DNA of 64,000 nt from NCBI GenBank assembly GCA_947488905.1, contig CANLBJ010000005.1, positions 1 to 64,000 of the forward strand, read 5' to 3'. The notes beneath the pieces were generated by a model, which saw nothing but the letters and a program-made list of their open reading frames with translations, did no database searches and was not told the DNA's origin. The first letter of the stretch is position 1; every line of letters begins with the position of its first letter. Of the stretch, positions 17,988 to 26,858 are shown piece after piece. The translations under genes were made by a program, and so were the position numbers. Origin of the DNA: Ulvibacter algarum. Lineage in GTDB: Bacteria > Bacteroidota > Bacteroidia > Flavobacteriales > Flavobacteriaceae.

Positions 17988-18326
17988 ATGGATAAGCATT
18001 ATTCTTTAGATAGCTTAAAAGAGATAGCTGGTGGTGATGAGGATTTTATGGCTATTGTGGCTCAGACTTTTTTAGAAGAGATACCGCCAGACTTAGAGGC
18101 TTTGACCTCTGCAATTGTAGATGATAATAAAGAGTTGGCATACCAGTTTGCTCACAAAATGAAACCAAATATAGAGATGTTTGGTATTAGTGTCTTAAAA
18201 GACATCACAACTATAGAGACATGGACAAAGGGTAGTAAGAACAATGGTGTGGTAGCAGAAAATATAGAAACAATTAATAGCGTGTTAAAAGCTGTTTTTA
18301 CTGAGTTAAAATCAGATTTTTCTTAA
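17988..18326 (+). CDS. Histidine-containing phosphotransfer (Hpt) protein
   Basis: A 112-residue all-helical protein with the Hpt signature around the phospho-accepting His56 (AYQFAHKMKPNIEMFG). It would relay phosphate between receiver domains of two-component systems. No kinase or response regulator is adjacent, so its partners are unknown. It lies between the FAH and cinA genes, with only 6 bp before cinA. Confidence 0.85.
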   Translation: MDKHYSLDSLKEIAGGDEDFMAIVAQTFLEEIPPDLEALTSAIVDDNKELAYQFAHKMKPNIEMFGISVLKDITTIETWTKGSKNNGVVAENIETINSVLKAVFTELKSDFS

Positions 18327-18332
18327 ATTATC

Positions 18333-19580
18333 ATGCTCGCAGAGATTATTACAATAGGAGATGAGATATTAATAGGGCAGATAGTTGATACAAACTCTGC
18401 TTTTATTGCTACAGAACTTAATAAAGTAGGTGTAAAGGTTTTTCAGATTACTTCTATACAAGATGAAGAGACCCATATTTTAAAAGCACTTGCAGATGCA
18501 AATGAGCGAGTAGACTTAGTTTTACTTACGGGAGGTTTGGGGCCTACTAAAGATGATATCACAAAAGAGATGTTTCTTAAGTATTTTGATGATACCCTTG
18601 TTGAGAACCCAGCCGTTTTAGCTCATATAAAGAGCTTGTTTCACACGCATTTAAAGCGAGATCCCCTACCTGCAAACTTGACCCAGGCTATGGTGCCAAG
18701 TAAAGCAACGCTCTTAGAAAACATACACGGCACAGCTCCAGGTATGTGGATGGAAAAAAATAAAACAGTATTTGTTTCTATGCCAGGAGTGCCCTTTGAG
18801 ATGAAGGCGCTTATGGCAAATGAGGTTTTACCACGTGTCTTAAAAAAATTTAAACGACCACATATATATCATAAAACATTGCTCACTTATGGGCAAGGCG
18901 AAAGCGAGATACAAGAACGTATTACAGCTTGGGAAGATGCATTACCAGTTCAAATAAAGCTGGCTTATTTGCCTTCTTTTGGTAGTGTGCGCTTAAGGTT
19001 GTCATCAACTGGCGCGAGTAAAAGTGAAGTAGAAGAAGGTGTAGATAAACAAATGCTTTCTCTTTCTGAAATATTACAAGACATTGCCATAGGTTATGAA
19101 GATGAAACAAGTCTTATAGGTCGTATTGCAGAAAAACTCACTTCTAGTAAACAAACTTTAAGTGTGGTAGAGAGTTGTACAGGAGGATCAATAGCACAAG
19201 CAATAACAGAAATAGGGGGTTCTTCTTCTTATTTTAAAGGAGGATTAATACCCTATAGTACAGTTCTTAAAACTGAAATATTAAACGTAGAAGCAGCTTT
19301 AATTGCAAAACATACAGTAGTTAGTGTTGAAGTTGCAGCTGCTATGGCAGAAAATAGCAGAAAACTTTTTAAATCTGATTATGCTTTAGCAACAACAGGA
19401 GTTGCTGGTCCTACTAAAGGTGATACTGATAAAGATGTGGGTACAGTTTGTATTGCTGTTGCTGGACCTGAGGGTGTTACGTCTATAGAGTATAATTTAG
19501 GAGATCACAGAGAACGGGTGATTGTGAAGGCTAAAAATAAGGCTTTAGAGATGCTATTAAAAGAATTGTCAAAAAACTAG
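18333..19580 (+). CDS. cinA: CinA-like protein (nicotinamide-nucleotide amidase)
   Basis: A 415-residue cytosolic protein of the CinA family. The N-terminal MoaB/MocF-like domain (1-170) carries TIGDEILIGQIVDTNS and TGGLGPTKDD (66-75). The C-terminal amidase domain (about 255-415) carries SVVESCTGGSIAQAITE and ALATTGVAGP. Family members recycle pyridine nucleotides by deamidating nicotinamide mononucleotide. In flavobacteria it commonly lies just before rpmB, as here. Confidence 0.95.
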   Translation: MLAEIITIGDEILIGQIVDTNSAFIATELNKVGVKVFQITSIQDEETHILKALADANERVDLVLLTGGLGPTKDDITKEMFLKYFDDTLVENPAVLAHIKSLFHTHLKRDPLPANLTQAMVPSKATLLENIHGTAPGMWMEKNKTVFVSMPGVPFEMKALMANEVLPRVLKKFKRPHIYHKTLLTYGQGESEIQERITAWEDALPVQIKLAYLPSFGSVRLRLSSTGASKSEVEEGVDKQMLSLSEILQDIAIGYEDETSLIGRIAEKLTSSKQTLSVVESCTGGSIAQAITEIGGSSSYFKGGLIPYSTVLKTEILNVEAALIAKHTVVSVEVAAAMAENSRKLFKSDYALATTGVAGPTKGDTDKDVGTVCIAVAGPEGVTSIEYNLGDHRERVIVKAKNKALEMLLKELSKN

Positions 19581-19585
19581 AATTC

Positions 19586-19621
19586 TTTTGTTGTGCAAAC
19601 CAATAATATTACTTAAATTTG
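19586..19621 (+). promoter_or_regulatory. Promoter of rpmB-rpmG-DUF4295
   Basis: TTTTG (19586-19590) and TAAATTTG (19614-19621) match the Bacteroidetes -33 and -7 elements, with the latter exact. Transcription would start near 19628, about 29 nt before rpmB. Confidence 0.65.
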
Positions 19622-19656
19622 CAGCCTCTTTAAAAATAACTAAATAATTTACAGAA

Positions 19657-19896
19657 ATGTCTAGAGTTTGTGAGCTTACTGGAAAGAAGGCAATGGTTGG
19701 AAACAACGTGTCTCATGCGATGAACAAAACGAAACGCAAGTTTAATGTAAACTTGATGAAAAAACGTTTTTACATTCCTGAAGAGGATAAGTGGATTACA
19801 CTTAAGGTATCTACTTCAGCATTAAAAAATATTAACAAAAAAGGTATTTCTGCAGTAATTAAGGAAGCTCGTGCAAACGGGATTCTTAATAAATAA
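19657..19896 (+). CDS. rpmB: 50S ribosomal protein L28
   Basis: A 79-residue ribosomal protein. The start MSRVCELTGKKAMVGNNVSHA and the basic NKTKRKFNVNLMKKRF segment are characteristic of bL28. It heads a compact ribosomal-protein operon with rpmG 27 bp downstream. Confidence 0.97.
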   Translation: MSRVCELTGKKAMVGNNVSHAMNKTKRKFNVNLMKKRFYIPEEDKWITLKVSTSALKNINKKGISAVIKEARANGILNK

Positions 19897-19923
19897 CTGT
19901 AACACCATTAATAGAATAGCAAG

Positions 19924-20106
19924 ATGGCTAGAAAAGGAAACAGAGTACAAGTAATTTTAGAATGTACTGAGCACAAAGAATCAGGACAAGCTGGAACATC
20001 TCGTTACATCACGACAAAAAACAAGAAGAATTCGCCAGATAGAATGGAGTTAAAGAAATTTAACCCAATCTTGAAGAAAATGACGGTTCACAAAGAAATT
20101 AAGTAA
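19924..20106 (+). CDS. rpmG: 50S ribosomal protein L33
   Basis: A 60-residue bL33 protein. [20 protein letters not shown] and the [21 protein letters not shown] segment are typical. It lacks the two CxxC zinc motifs, so it is the zinc-free form. It lies between rpmB and the DUF4295 gene. Confidence 0.97.
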   Translation: MARKGNRVQVILECTEHKESGQAGTSRYITTKNKKNSPDRMELKKFNPILKKMTVHKEIK

Positions 20107-20142
20107 TTATTTTCGTCTTTTGACGGAAGAAAAACAAGAGTT

Positions 20143-20295
20143 ATGGCAAAGAAATCGGTAGCATCTTTACAAACAGGATCTAAACGTCTTACAAAAGCGA
20201 TAAAAATGGTGAAGTCTCCTAAAACTGGAGCTTACGTTTTTACAGAATCAATTATGTCTCCAGACGAAGTAAGTGACTGGATGAGCAAAAAATAA
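20143..20295 (+). CDS. DUF4295 family small basic protein (ribosome-associated)
   Basis: A 50-residue Lys-rich protein: ATG at 20143, stop at 20293-20295. It starts MAKKSVASLQTGSKRLTKA and ends SPDEVSDWMSKK. This small Bacteroidetes-specific family is almost always found directly after rpmG, as here. I recall that ribosome structures from Flavobacterium assign a new large-subunit protein to this kind of gene, but I could not confirm it is this family. It is easily missed because of its size. Confidence 0.9.
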   Translation: MAKKSVASLQTGSKRLTKAIKMVKSPKTGAYVFTESIMSPDEVSDWMSKK

Positions 20296-20318
20296 TTGTT
20301 CTTTTTATAATATTAGTT

Positions 20319-20347
20319 AAGCCACTCTTCAAAGAAGAGTGGCTTTT
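20319..20347 (+). terminator. Terminator of the rpmB-rpmG-DUF4295 operon
   Basis: A perfect 12-bp stem AAGCCACTCTTC / GAAGAGTGGCTT (20319-20330, 20334-20345) with a 3-nt loop, then T to 20347. Confidence 0.9.
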
Positions 20348-20349
20348 CG

Positions 20350-20357
20350 TATTTTTG
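20350..20357 (+). promoter_or_regulatory. -7 element (TATTTTTG) of ftsY
   Basis: Exact TAnnTTTG match immediately after the upstream terminator, 40 nt before the ftsY ATG. The -33 position would lie inside the terminator stem. Confidence 0.5.
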
Positions 20358-20397
20358 CGTATTGCGAGTAAACTCGTGATCAACTAACAAACAGACA

Positions 20398-21354
20398 ATG
20401 AGTTTTTTTAAAAAAATATTTAACAAAGAAAAAAAGGAAACACTTGATAAGGGTTTAGAGAAAACTAAATCTTCCTTTTTTGATAAGCTCAACAAGGCTG
20501 TGGCCGGAAAGAGTAAAGTAGACGATGATGTTCTAGATAACCTAGAAGAAGTTTTAGTGTCAAGTGATGTAGGTGTCACAACCACTCTTAAGATTATTGA
20601 CCGTATTGAAGCTAGAGTCGCACAAGATAAATATGTAGGTACTAGTGAGCTTAATGCTATACTAAGAGAAGAAATTGCCGGTTTGCTAAGTGAGATAGAC
20701 AGCGGTAATGAAAGTCAATTTACAATCCCTAAACACGAAACAGGACCGCATGTAATTATGGTGGTTGGTGTAAACGGTGTTGGTAAGACAACAACTATAG
20801 GTAAATTAGCACACCAATTTTCTAAAGCAGGACATAAAGTAGTTCTTGGGGCTGCAGATACTTTTAGAGCAGCAGCTATAGATCAATTACAAGTGTGGGC
20901 AGATAGAACTGGAGTCCCTATTGTAAAACAAGAAATGGGTAGTGATCCTGCTAGTGTTGCTTTTGATACACTAGAAAGTGGTGTAAACCAAAATGCAGAT
21001 GTTATTATCATTGATACAGCAGGAAGATTGCACAACAAAATTAACTTAATGAACGAGCTTACTAAGGTAAAGCGAGTTATGCAAAAGGTAATACCAGATG
21101 CTCCTCATGACGTGCTTCTAGTACTAGATGGTTCTACTGGGCAAAATGCCTTTGAGCAGGCAAAACAATTTACTGCTGCAACAGAAGTTACTTCGCTAGC
21201 AGTTACAAAACTAGATGGTACTGCAAAAGGTGGTGTTGTAATAGGTATTAGTGATCAGTTTCAGATTCCTGTAAAATATATAGGAGTAGGTGAGGGGATA
21301 GAAGATTTACAAGTATTCAATAAATTTGAATTTGTAGATTCGTTTTTTAAATAA
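20398..21354 (+). CDS. ftsY: Signal recognition particle receptor FtsY
   Basis: A 318-residue SRP GTPase that docks ribosome-SRP complexes to the Sec translocon at the inner membrane. It has a short charged N-terminus (FFKKIFNKEKKETLDKG) in place of the long acidic A domain of E. coli. The helical N domain is followed by the G domain: P-loop GVNGVGKTTT (from about 124), DTFRAAAIDQL, DTAGRLHNK and TKLDGTAKGG. The 111-residue membrane protein gene follows after 10 bp. Confidence 0.98.
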   Translation: MSFFKKIFNKEKKETLDKGLEKTKSSFFDKLNKAVAGKSKVDDDVLDNLEEVLVSSDVGVTTTLKIIDRIEARVAQDKYVGTSELNAILREEIAGLLSEIDSGNESQFTIPKHETGPHVIMVVGVNGVGKTTTIGKLAHQFSKAGHKVVLGAADTFRAAAIDQLQVWADRTGVPIVKQEMGSDPASVAFDTLESGVNQNADVIIIDTAGRLHNKINLMNELTKVKRVMQKVIPDAPHDVLLVLDGSTGQNAFEQAKQFTAATEVTSLAVTKLDGTAKGGVVIGISDQFQIPVKYIGVGEGIEDLQVFNKFEFVDSFFK

Positions 21355-21364
21355 TCTATTATAG

Positions 21365-21700
21365 ATGTTTAAGCTCTCTATCTGGTGGAAAGATGCGATA
21401 GTTAAGCTTTGTTTATTGTATTGTGTTTTTCAAATATTAATACAGTTAATACAAATAATACAAACGTTTTATAATTTAAGTAATCCACTTATACCAGAAC
21501 AGTTAGCTTATTATGCAAGCTTCTCAAATATGCTTTTAGTGCCGTTTTGGCTTTTAGGAGCATATTTGTTTTTTTCATACTTAAAGAAACAGTCATTTTT
21601 AGCAGATAAATTTTGGGTCATCCCTGTATCTCTTCTCTTATTATTAATTGGTAATTCAGTAATAATGTTTTTAGCTTTTCGGTTTAATCCATTTTCTTAA
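21365..21700 (+). CDS. Small inner-membrane protein, three predicted helices
   Basis: A 111-residue protein not assigned to a family. Hydrophobic segments at about 12-32, 52-70 and 84-106 predict three membrane helices. It starts 10 bp after ftsY and is probably co-transcribed with it. No conserved catalytic residues were seen. Confidence 0.65.
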   Translation: MFKLSIWWKDAIVKLCLLYCVFQILIQLIQIIQTFYNLSNPLIPEQLAYYASFSNMLLVPFWLLGAYLFFSYLKKQSFLADKFWVIPVSLLLLLIGNSVIMFLAFRFNPFS

Positions 21701-21727
21701 TAAAGCGTTACATACTAGATATTTCAG

Positions 21728-21735
21728 TATCTTTG
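21728..21735 (+). promoter_or_regulatory. -7 element (TATCTTTG) of rimO
   Basis: Exact TAnnTTTG match 58 nt upstream of the rimO ATG. The -33 half is not clear. Confidence 0.5.
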
Positions 21736-21793
21736 CACCCGCTTAAGCAATATTAAATAGTACATATAAAATCGTACATCGTACATCCACAAA

Positions 21794-23098
21794 ATGCGCA
21801 CAAAAACACTCAAGAAAAATAAAATTAATGTAGTCACTTTAGGTTGTTCTAAGAACGTCTATGATAGTGAGGTATTAATGGGGCAATTAAAAGCCAATAA
21901 TAAAGAAGTAGTACACGAAGAAGAAGGTAATGTTGTCGTGATAAATACTTGTGGTTTTATTGCAAATGCAAAAGAAGAGAGTGTAAACACAATCTTAGAG
22001 TTTGTACAGAAAAAACAAGACGGAATTGTAGACAAAGTATTTGTTACGGGTTGTCTTTCTGAAAGATATAAGCCAGACCTACAAAAAGAAATACCAGATG
22101 TTGATCAATATTTTGGTACTACAGAGTTACCAGGTTTATTAAAAGCATTAGGTGCAGATTATAAGCACGAATTAATAGGGGAGCGTTTAACTACAACTCC
22201 TAAAAACTATGCATATTTAAAAATTGCAGAAGGTTGTGATAGACCTTGTTCATTCTGTGCTATTCCTATCATGAGAGGAAAACACAGATCTACTCCTATA
22301 GAGAATCTTGTTATTGAAGCTGAGAAGTTAGCTGCAAAAGGTGTTAAAGAATTAATACTTATCGCACAAGATTTAACGTACTACGGTCTAGATATATACA
22401 AAAAAAGAAACCTTGCTGAGTTACTCGAGAACCTAGTTAAGGTTGAAGGTATTGAATGGATTAGATTACACTATGCTTTTCCTACAGGTTTCCCTATGGA
22501 TGTATTAACGTTAATGCACAATGAACCAAAGATTTGTAATTATATTGATATTCCATTACAGCATATTGCAGATCCTATTTTAAAGTCAATGCGTCGTGGT
22601 ACTACAAAAGCAAAAACCACAAAGTTATTACAAGACTTTAGGGCAGCTGTGCCAGATATGGCAATTAGAACTACGTTAATTGTAGGGTATCCTGGAGAAA
22701 CTCAAGAAGATTATGAAACACTAAGAGAGTGGGTTCGTGAGATGCGTTTTGAGCGTTTAGGTTGTTTTACGTATTCTCATGAAGAAAACACACACGCTTA
22801 CAATCTTGAAGATGATGTGCCAGAAGATGTGAAAATGGAGCGTGCTAATGAGATTATGGAAATCCAATCTCAAATCTCTTGGGAACTTAATCAGCAAAAA
22901 ATAGGCAATGAGTACAGAGTGCTTATTGATCGTAAAGAAGGAGCTTATTATGTAGGTCGTACAGAGTTTGACAGTCCAGATGTAGATAATGAAGTTTTAA
23001 TTAATGCAGAAGAGGGATATCTAAGAACAGGAGAATTTTTTAATGTAAAAATTACCGCAGCAGAAGATTTTGACCTGTATGCAGAGGTAGCAAAATAG
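21794..23098 (+). CDS. rimO: Ribosomal protein S12 methylthiotransferase RimO
   Basis: A 434-residue radical-SAM enzyme that adds a methylthio group to an Asp of ribosomal protein S12. The N-terminal UPF0004 domain binds a [4Fe-4S] cluster through C18 (TLGCSKN), C53 (NTCGF) and C87 (TGCLSE). The radical-SAM triad is C148, C152 and C155 (CDRPCSFC). A C-terminal TRAM-like region includes GNEYRVLIDRKEGAYYVGRTE and SPDVDNEV, the latter typical of RimO. It is transcribed alone, with a terminator following. Confidence 0.97.
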   Translation: MRTKTLKKNKINVVTLGCSKNVYDSEVLMGQLKANNKEVVHEEEGNVVVINTCGFIANAKEESVNTILEFVQKKQDGIVDKVFVTGCLSERYKPDLQKEIPDVDQYFGTTELPGLLKALGADYKHELIGERLTTTPKNYAYLKIAEGCDRPCSFCAIPIMRGKHRSTPIENLVIEAEKLAAKGVKELILIAQDLTYYGLDIYKKRNLAELLENLVKVEGIEWIRLHYAFPTGFPMDVLTLMHNEPKICNYIDIPLQHIADPILKSMRRGTTKAKTTKLLQDFRAAVPDMAIRTTLIVGYPGETQEDYETLREWVREMRFERLGCFTYSHEENTHAYNLEDDVPEDVKMERANEIMEIQSQISWELNQQKIGNEYRVLIDRKEGAYYVGRTEFDSPDVDNEVLINAEEGYLRTGEFFNVKITAAEDFDLYAEVAK

Positions 23099-23139
23099 AG
23101 AGCATATTATAAGCTAGAATTATAATTACAGTATAAAAG

Positions 23140-23175
23140 TGCCCAAATTTACATTTGATAAATTTGGGCATTTTT
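23140..23175. terminator. Bidirectional terminator between rimO and the 119-residue gene
   Basis: An 11-bp stem TGCCCAAATTT / AAATTTGGGCA (23140-23150, 23160-23170) followed by TTTTT on the plus strand and preceded by an A-run, so it can act in both directions. It separates convergent genes. Confidence 0.8.
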
Positions 23176-23534
23176 CATTTTCTTTTTTTCTTTTTTGGCT
23201 TTGGTACGGTACCTATCCAGTCGCTTCCTATTTTAACAAGCTCTGCAACAGTGCGTGCGTCTTCTTCAAAGGTGTCGCTATCTTCGGGGAGTAAGATCCA
23301 TTTTTTTGTGGGTACTCTTGTTAAAAATCTTTGGTTTATTAACTTCGGAAATAGGAACTCGTGAAACTCAGGCGGAGTAGAAACCCAAATGCCTTTATCA
23401 TCAGGAAACTTATCGTTTGTGCAAGTAGCGCAGATAATTTTATCACCTAAATAATAAGAAGTCGTCCCAAAAAAAGCTTTCTTCACTAAAGGTAAAGGGT
23501 ATAAAAAGTCTAAAAAGAATTCAAAATCTCTCAT
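23175..23534 (-). CDS. MmcQ/YjbR- or TfoX-N-like small protein (tentative)
   Basis: A 119-residue cytosolic protein. The pattern FFGTTSYYLGDKIICATC, then WVSTPPEFHEFL, then KKWILLPEDSD and a final helix, followed by a Lys-rich tail, resembles the YjbR/TfoX N-terminal fold (double wing). The family assignment rests on this pattern only. The function is unknown. The gene is monocistronic, between a terminator and the divergent BNR lipoprotein gene. Confidence 0.6.
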   Translation of the reverse strand: MRDFEFFLDFLYPLPLVKKAFFGTTSYYLGDKIICATCTNDKFPDDKGIWVSTPPEFHEFLFPKLINQRFLTRVPTKKWILLPEDSDTFEEDARTVAELVKIGSDWIGTVPKPKKKKRK

Positions 23535-23581
23535 CTTATAAAGATAGCATTTTTGTACTTTTAAAATTCAAATTTGTTTAA

Positions 23582-24853
23582 ATGAGAATCTTACTTTGTA
23601 TCTTAATACTTACCGTTTTATCGTGTAAAAATAAAACAGAAGGCCTTTCCAGTCAGGAAGTTACTGCAGGTTTAGAATTGGTTAAAACTATTAAAAACCC
23701 TTCTGAACAGAATAGCCAAACACCTAATCTTTTTTCAAACAAGAACGGTTTATGGATGTCTTGGCTCTCTACAAAAGATAGCACAGATTTTTTAAAATTT
23801 GCACATTTCAGAAATGAAAAATGGAACACGACAACTACAGTTGCAAGCGGTAATGATTGGTTTGTAAACTGGGCAGATTTTCCTGCAATTGCTGTTAATG
23901 ATAAAAGTGTGCTCACAAATTTGCTCCACAAATCTGATTCTGGCGCATATACATATGATATAAAACTCAACTTAAAACAAACACTAACACAACCTTCTAA
24001 GCCAGAAAATAGTATTTGGCACCGTGATTTATTATTGCACGATGACGGTACTAAAAGCGAACACGGTTTTGTATCGCTACAACCTTATGGACAAAAATCT
24101 TTTTATGCCGTTTGGTTAGACGGGCGTAATACTGGCGGGAGTATGGATCACGATACTCATTCTAATATGGATGGCGCGATGACATTAAGAGGTGCAGTGA
24201 TTTCTGAAAATGGCTTAATTAGCCAAGAAGAAGAAATTGATAATAGAGTCTGCGATTGCTGCCAGACAGATCTTGCAGTGACAAAAGATAAACAAATTAT
24301 AGTTGCATACAGAGATAGAAGTGAAGATGAAGTTAGAGATATAAAAATTAAAAAATGGAATGAAATTACTGGTTGGTCACAACCTTTAACAGTAGGTAAT
24401 GACAACTGGAAAATAGCAGGATGCCCGGTAAATGGGCCAGCATTGGCTTCTTTTAATAATGAGTATGCCGTTGCGTGGTACACAGAAGCAAAAGGTGAAG
24501 CTAAAGTTCAGTTAGCCTTTGGGAGTTTAAAAGAAGATGTACTAGATATCCCAATTAAAATTAACAGCAACCCCACAATAGGTCGCATAGATTTAAAAAT
24601 GATTTCTACTACAGAAGCAATAGTAAGTTGGGTAGAAAATGTTGGTGATGACACTTTGATCCAGTTGTTAAAAGTAGATAAAAATGGTGCTAAAGGCGAG
24701 GTAATCACTGTGTCAAAAACAAATACGGCAAGAGCAAGTGGGTTTCCAAGAATGGCCGTGCTAGATGGCACTATATTCTTAGCGTATACCATTGCAGAAA
24801 AGGGCTTGCCTTCAAGGATAGAAACAAAAACTATTACCGTAGATTTACTATAA
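23582..24853 (+). CDS. Lipoprotein with sialidase-like beta-propeller
   Basis: A 423-residue exported protein. The N-terminus has a lipobox (LTVLSC, Cys15). The body has propeller-type repeats such as NGLWMSWLSTKDS, YAVWLDGRNTG, EYAVAWYTEA and TEAIVSWVEN, close to BNR/sialidase-like proteins. A CDCCQT cysteine cluster and several HD/HS pairs may bind metal, but no sialidase catalytic set (Arg triad, FRIP) was seen. A glycosyltransferase gene follows after 19 bp. Confidence 0.75.
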   Translation: MRILLCILILTVLSCKNKTEGLSSQEVTAGLELVKTIKNPSEQNSQTPNLFSNKNGLWMSWLSTKDSTDFLKFAHFRNEKWNTTTTVASGNDWFVNWADFPAIAVNDKSVLTNLLHKSDSGAYTYDIKLNLKQTLTQPSKPENSIWHRDLLLHDDGTKSEHGFVSLQPYGQKSFYAVWLDGRNTGGSMDHDTHSNMDGAMTLRGAVISENGLISQEEEIDNRVCDCCQTDLAVTKDKQIIVAYRDRSEDEVRDIKIKKWNEITGWSQPLTVGNDNWKIAGCPVNGPALASFNNEYAVAWYTEAKGEAKVQLAFGSLKEDVLDIPIKINSNPTIGRIDLKMISTTEAIVSWVENVGDDTLIQLLKVDKNGAKGEVITVSKTNTARASGFPRMAVLDGTIFLAYTIAEKGLPSRIETKTITVDLL

Positions 24854-24872
24854 ACTCTTTTAAAATAACAGC

Positions 24873-26102
24873 TTGAAAAAACAACTATTAATCATAGGTC
24901 ACACCTTACCAGAACCTTCAACAACAGCTGCAGGTTCTCGTATGATGCAGTTAATACAATTGTTTATAGGGCAAGATTACAATATCACTTTTGGCAGTTC
25001 GGCCAGTGTGTCAGAGAAGAGTGCAGATTTAAGTGTACTTGGTATTAATGTGGAAATATTACAACTTAACGATCCCTCTTTTGATGCTTTTATAGCGAAG
25101 CTTCAACCAGAGATCGTTCTCTTTGATCGCTTTATTACAGAAGAGCAATTTGGGTGGCGTGTAGCAGAACAATGCCCTAATGCATTACGTATTCTTGATA
25201 CAGAAGATCTTCATTTTTTAAGAAAAGCCAGAGAAGAAGCTTTTAAAAAAGACGGGAATTTAGATAATGTGAATCTCTACTCAGACACCGCAAAAAGAGA
25301 ACTCGCCAGCATTTTAAGAAGTGATTTAAGTCTTATTATTTCTGAAATAGAAATGGAATTACTAATTGACACCTTTAAAATTTCAGAAGGAATACTGCAT
25401 TACGTACCTTTTCTACCTAAAGAACAATTAGAAATGACTAGCGCATTTCCGAAGCATGAAGAACGACACGATTTTATTGCGATAGGTAACTTGTATCACG
25501 CGCCAAATGTGGATAGCGTAAAATGGTTGCATAAAGAGATTTGGCCAGCTATACGAAAGCAATTACCTACAGCTATTTTACACGTGTACGGAGCTTATGC
25601 ACCACAGCAAATCACAGAATTACATAATGCCAAAACTGGGTTTTTAATTAAAGGATGGGCGCCATCTATAAAAGAGGCAATGAGTACTGCGAGAGTTTGC
25701 TTAGCGCCATTGCGTTATGGAGCGGGTTTAAAAGGGAAATTACTAGATGCTATGTATTATGGCACTCCGGCAGTCACGACACCCATAGGCGCTGAAGGAA
25801 TGTACGGCAAAAATAAAGATGCCGGTGGAGTAGAAGAGACTGTCGCAAAATTTGCTTACTGCGCAGTAAGCTTATATTTACAAAAAGATAAGTGGTTAGC
25901 TTCTGAGCAAGATGGCTTTGCTATTTTAAAAGAGCGATTTGATACTAAGGTACACTCTCAAAAGCTACTAGATAAAGTGGGGCTTATTAAACAAGATATT
26001 ATTGCACACCGCCAGCAGCATTTTGTGGGCCAGATACTGCAACAGCAAGCAATGCAGGCTACAAAGTTTATGAGCAAGTGGATTGAGGCAAAAAATAGGT
26101 AG
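24873..26102 (+). CDS. GT-B glycosyltransferase (TTG start)
   Basis: A 409-residue glycosyltransferase of the GT4-like group. The start is TTG at 24873 (KKQLLIIGHTLPEPS), because no ATG lies between the upstream stop and the first beta strand. AAGSRMMQLIQLF is the N-terminal acceptor helix, and FLIKGWAPSIKEAMSTARVCLAPLRYGAGLKGKLLDA with TTPIGAEGM is the nucleotide-sugar-binding C-terminal half. The substrate is unknown. It is likely co-transcribed with the lipoprotein gene. Confidence 0.85.
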   Translation: MKKQLLIIGHTLPEPSTTAAGSRMMQLIQLFIGQDYNITFGSSASVSEKSADLSVLGINVEILQLNDPSFDAFIAKLQPEIVLFDRFITEEQFGWRVAEQCPNALRILDTEDLHFLRKAREEAFKKDGNLDNVNLYSDTAKRELASILRSDLSLIISEIEMELLIDTFKISEGILHYVPFLPKEQLEMTSAFPKHEERHDFIAIGNLYHAPNVDSVKWLHKEIWPAIRKQLPTAILHVYGAYAPQQITELHNAKTGFLIKGWAPSIKEAMSTARVCLAPLRYGAGLKGKLLDAMYYGTPAVTTPIGAEGMYGKNKDAGGVEETVAKFAYCAVSLYLQKDKWLASEQDGFAILKERFDTKVHSQKLLDKVGLIKQDIIAHRQQHFVGQILQQQAMQATKFMSKWIEAKNR

Positions 26103-26159
26103 TTTACTTTGAGATATACTTTAGAGTAAGGACAAGCGTAGCTGTAAGAATTACTGTAG

Positions 26160-26193
26160 GATGTTTATTAATTATATACGCAGGTTACCTACA
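26160..26193 (-). repeat. Degenerate terminal cassette-boundary element, array A downstream end
   Basis: TTATTAATTATATACGCAG followed by GTTACCTACA (26184-26193) resembles the right ends of the complete elements. The tag GTTACCTACA is the reverse complement of 26712-26721 on the other side of the 26200 gene. The preceding 80 bp show no similarity to the complete elements. Confidence 0.55.
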
Positions 26194-26199
26194 GTATTT

Positions 26200-26709
26200 T
26201 TAATTTCCGTACGATTGCTCATAAAATGTCAAATATTCAGTATCAGCAATTCCTTTAATTTTTTTGAATAATGAAAGTCGATCGTCAGTAGAGTATTGTT
26301 TTTCAGAAATCCAACCATCAAGTCCGTATTCAAATATTAGAAGAATAATGTTTATAAATTCGTTGATGTCTTTGGCGAGTTTGAAATGCACTTGACTAAT
26401 TTCAGAGTCATACATTATTATTTCATTCGTTTTTTTATCAAGTCCGATATAAAATGGGTCGCTGATTGCAAAAAAAATAAAATCAGAATTTTCATCTAAT
26501 TGTCCAAGAAAATCGAAACCAATAGTTCGCCCTTTTAAATCGTAATTATTATGTAAATCGAATAAAAAATCTCCAGTCAGATTAAAGTCAGTTTTTTTAG
26601 AATCAGGAATTAAAATTTCATTCAGATATTCCTGTTCTACTGAGAGATTATGATTTCCGACAAGTCGTTTTATTCTATCTACAAATTCAGTTGCAGTTGC
26701 GTTTTTCAT
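26200..26709 (-). CDS. SMI1/KNR4 (SUKH)-like protein, cassette gene
   Basis: A 169-residue cytosolic protein. The central LTGDFLFDLHNNYDLKGRTIGFDFLG and FFAISDPFYIGLDKKTNEIIMYDSE segments resemble SMI1/KNR4 (SUKH) proteins, many of which are immunity proteins against contact-dependent or polymorphic toxins. The assignment is tentative. It is the last gene (in transcription direction) of array A. Its ATG follows only 2 nt after the tag pair TGTAGGTAAC (26712-26721), so the element supplies the 5' untranslated region. Confidence 0.65.
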   Translation of the reverse strand: MKNATATEFVDRIKRLVGNHNLSVEQEYLNEILIPDSKKTDFNLTGDFLFDLHNNYDLKGRTIGFDFLGQLDENSDFIFFAISDPFYIGLDKKTNEIIMYDSEISQVHFKLAKDINEFINIILLIFEYGLDGWISEKQYSTDDRLSLFKKIKGIADTEYLTFYEQSYGN

Positions 26710-26711
26710 AT

Positions 26712-26853
26712 TGTAGGTAACAACGTTTATGTATAAGAATAGTTGCGGGTTTGTATGCGAGGATTTACCGAAGGAAAATTAGACGTAACAAAAGCGCACT
26801 AACCTTAGATTAAGCAACTAATTTAGCATTATTTTTATACATTGTTGTGTGCA
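26712..26853 (-). repeat. attC-like cassette-boundary element E1
   Basis: A 142-bp imperfect palindrome between the 26200 and 26859 genes. Left tag TGTAGGTAAC, right tag GTTGTGTGCA; outer arms ATGTATAAG and TTTATACAT; inner ATTAAGCAAC with TTTAGCA; hairpin GGATTTACC-GAA-GGAAAATT. Each tag complements the far end of its own cassette, not the other tag. Confidence 0.75.
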
Positions 26854-26858
26854 GTTTT

